Positions 63,836-64,000 of a DNA stretch of 64,000 nucleotides are shown in pieces. The stretch is from the NCBI RefSeq assembly GCF_025264685.1, contig NZ_CP073721.1:5013001-5077000 (forward strand), in the 5' to 3' direction. The DNA is from Dactylosporangium roseum (GTDB lineage Bacteria; Actinomycetota; Actinomycetes; Mycobacteriales; Micromonosporaceae). Below the pieces are notes generated by a model. That model saw only the letters and a program-made list of their open reading frames with translations, made no database searches and was not told the DNA's origin. Position 1 is the stretch's first letter. Every line of letters starts with the position of its first letter. A program made the position numbers and the translations under genes.

Positions 63836-64000
63836 GTGGCCGTCGAGGGAACCTGGACGTTGTCGATCGACACGCCGATCGGCGAGCAGAAGGCCGTGCT
63901 CGTGCTGCACCGTGCCGGTGACCGGCTGACCGGGCCGCTCGACTACCGAGGGACCAGGCTGGAGGTCACCGACGGGATGGTTTCGGGTGACGAGGCCAGG
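63836..64000 (+). CDS. Unknown gene, 5' part only (cut by the window edge)
   Basis: An open frame of 55 codons from a GTG at 63836 to the end: MAVEGTWTLSIDTPIGEQ then VLVLHRAGDRLTGPLDYRG. The GTW...TPIG...L-TG pattern is that of small beta-barrel, lipocalin-like hypothetical proteins found in actinomycetes. It diverges from the methyltransferase gene; the 216-bp gap shows no clear operator. Confidence 0.55.
   Translation, partial: MAVEGTWTLSIDTPIGEQKAVLVLHRAGDRLTGPLDYRGTRLEVTDGMVSGDEAR

Overview
This window reads as chromosome of a very high-GC actinomycete. GC-rich third codon positions, GTG starts, ATGA/GTGA-coupled operons, a DUF574 methyltransferase and Acg-type nitroreductases all fit; a Micromonosporaceae-like host (Actinoplanes/Dactylosporangium type) is my best guess, but no rRNA or other marker gene is present to prove it.

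Region 1 (about 1-28.9 kb, plus outliers at 34.5, 37.7 and 60.3 kb) looks like a hypoxia/dormancy island resembling the mycobacterial DosR (DevR) regulon. It holds a GNAT/acyl-CoA synthetase fusion, universal stress proteins, a CtpF-like P-type ATPase, four Acg-family nitroreductases, three CBS-domain proteins, pyruvate phosphate dikinase, NarK, a hemerythrin, the complete respiratory nitrate reductase narGHJI, phosphoketolase, and an Rv2625c-like M50 protease with CBS domains. A 14-bp near-palindrome (my consensus GGGNCSAAVGKCCC) recurs 15 times, nearly always in gaps in front of these genes, and probably marks the operators of a DevR-type regulator encoded elsewhere. Together the genes suggest nitrate respiration plus low-energy carbon rerouting when oxygen is short. 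The island is decaying in places: a 33-codon tail of adhE remains between two nitroreductases, and one universal stress gene carries a one-base frameshift.

Region 2 (about 29-41.3 kb) is mixed: a fused 5-oxoprolinase/hydantoinase, an amino-acid permease, a flavin-type split-barrel protein, a zinc-ribbon protein, an IS110-family element with a non-coding end that could encode a bridge RNA, a SHOCT membrane protein, remnants of a TDT transporter and an HMA metal-binding protein, a YcxB-like protein, an SDR, a cupin and a DUF4328 protein.

Region 3 (41.4-57.7 kb) concerns phosphorylated solutes. A seven-gene leftward operon encodes a UgpB/A/E-like ABC importer without its ATPase, a glycerophosphodiester phosphodiesterase, an inositol-monophosphatase-like enzyme, a metallophosphoesterase and a secreted phospholipase-D-like protein. 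Next come a Pit phosphate permease with a DUF47 partner, then a rightward operon of two FGGY kinases, a histidine phosphatase, a DeoR regulator and a 2-hydroxyacid dehydrogenase. A perfect TTAACATCC-type operator in front of the kinase operon has a related half-site in front of the importer operon, hinting at shared control.

Region 4 (57.7-64 kb) holds a NarL/LiaR-type two-component system, a membrane protein, a 4-coumarate-CoA-ligase-like enzyme coupled to an unknown protein, a DUF574 methyltransferase and the start of an unknown gene cut by the window edge. I saw no tRNA, rRNA or CRISPR array.
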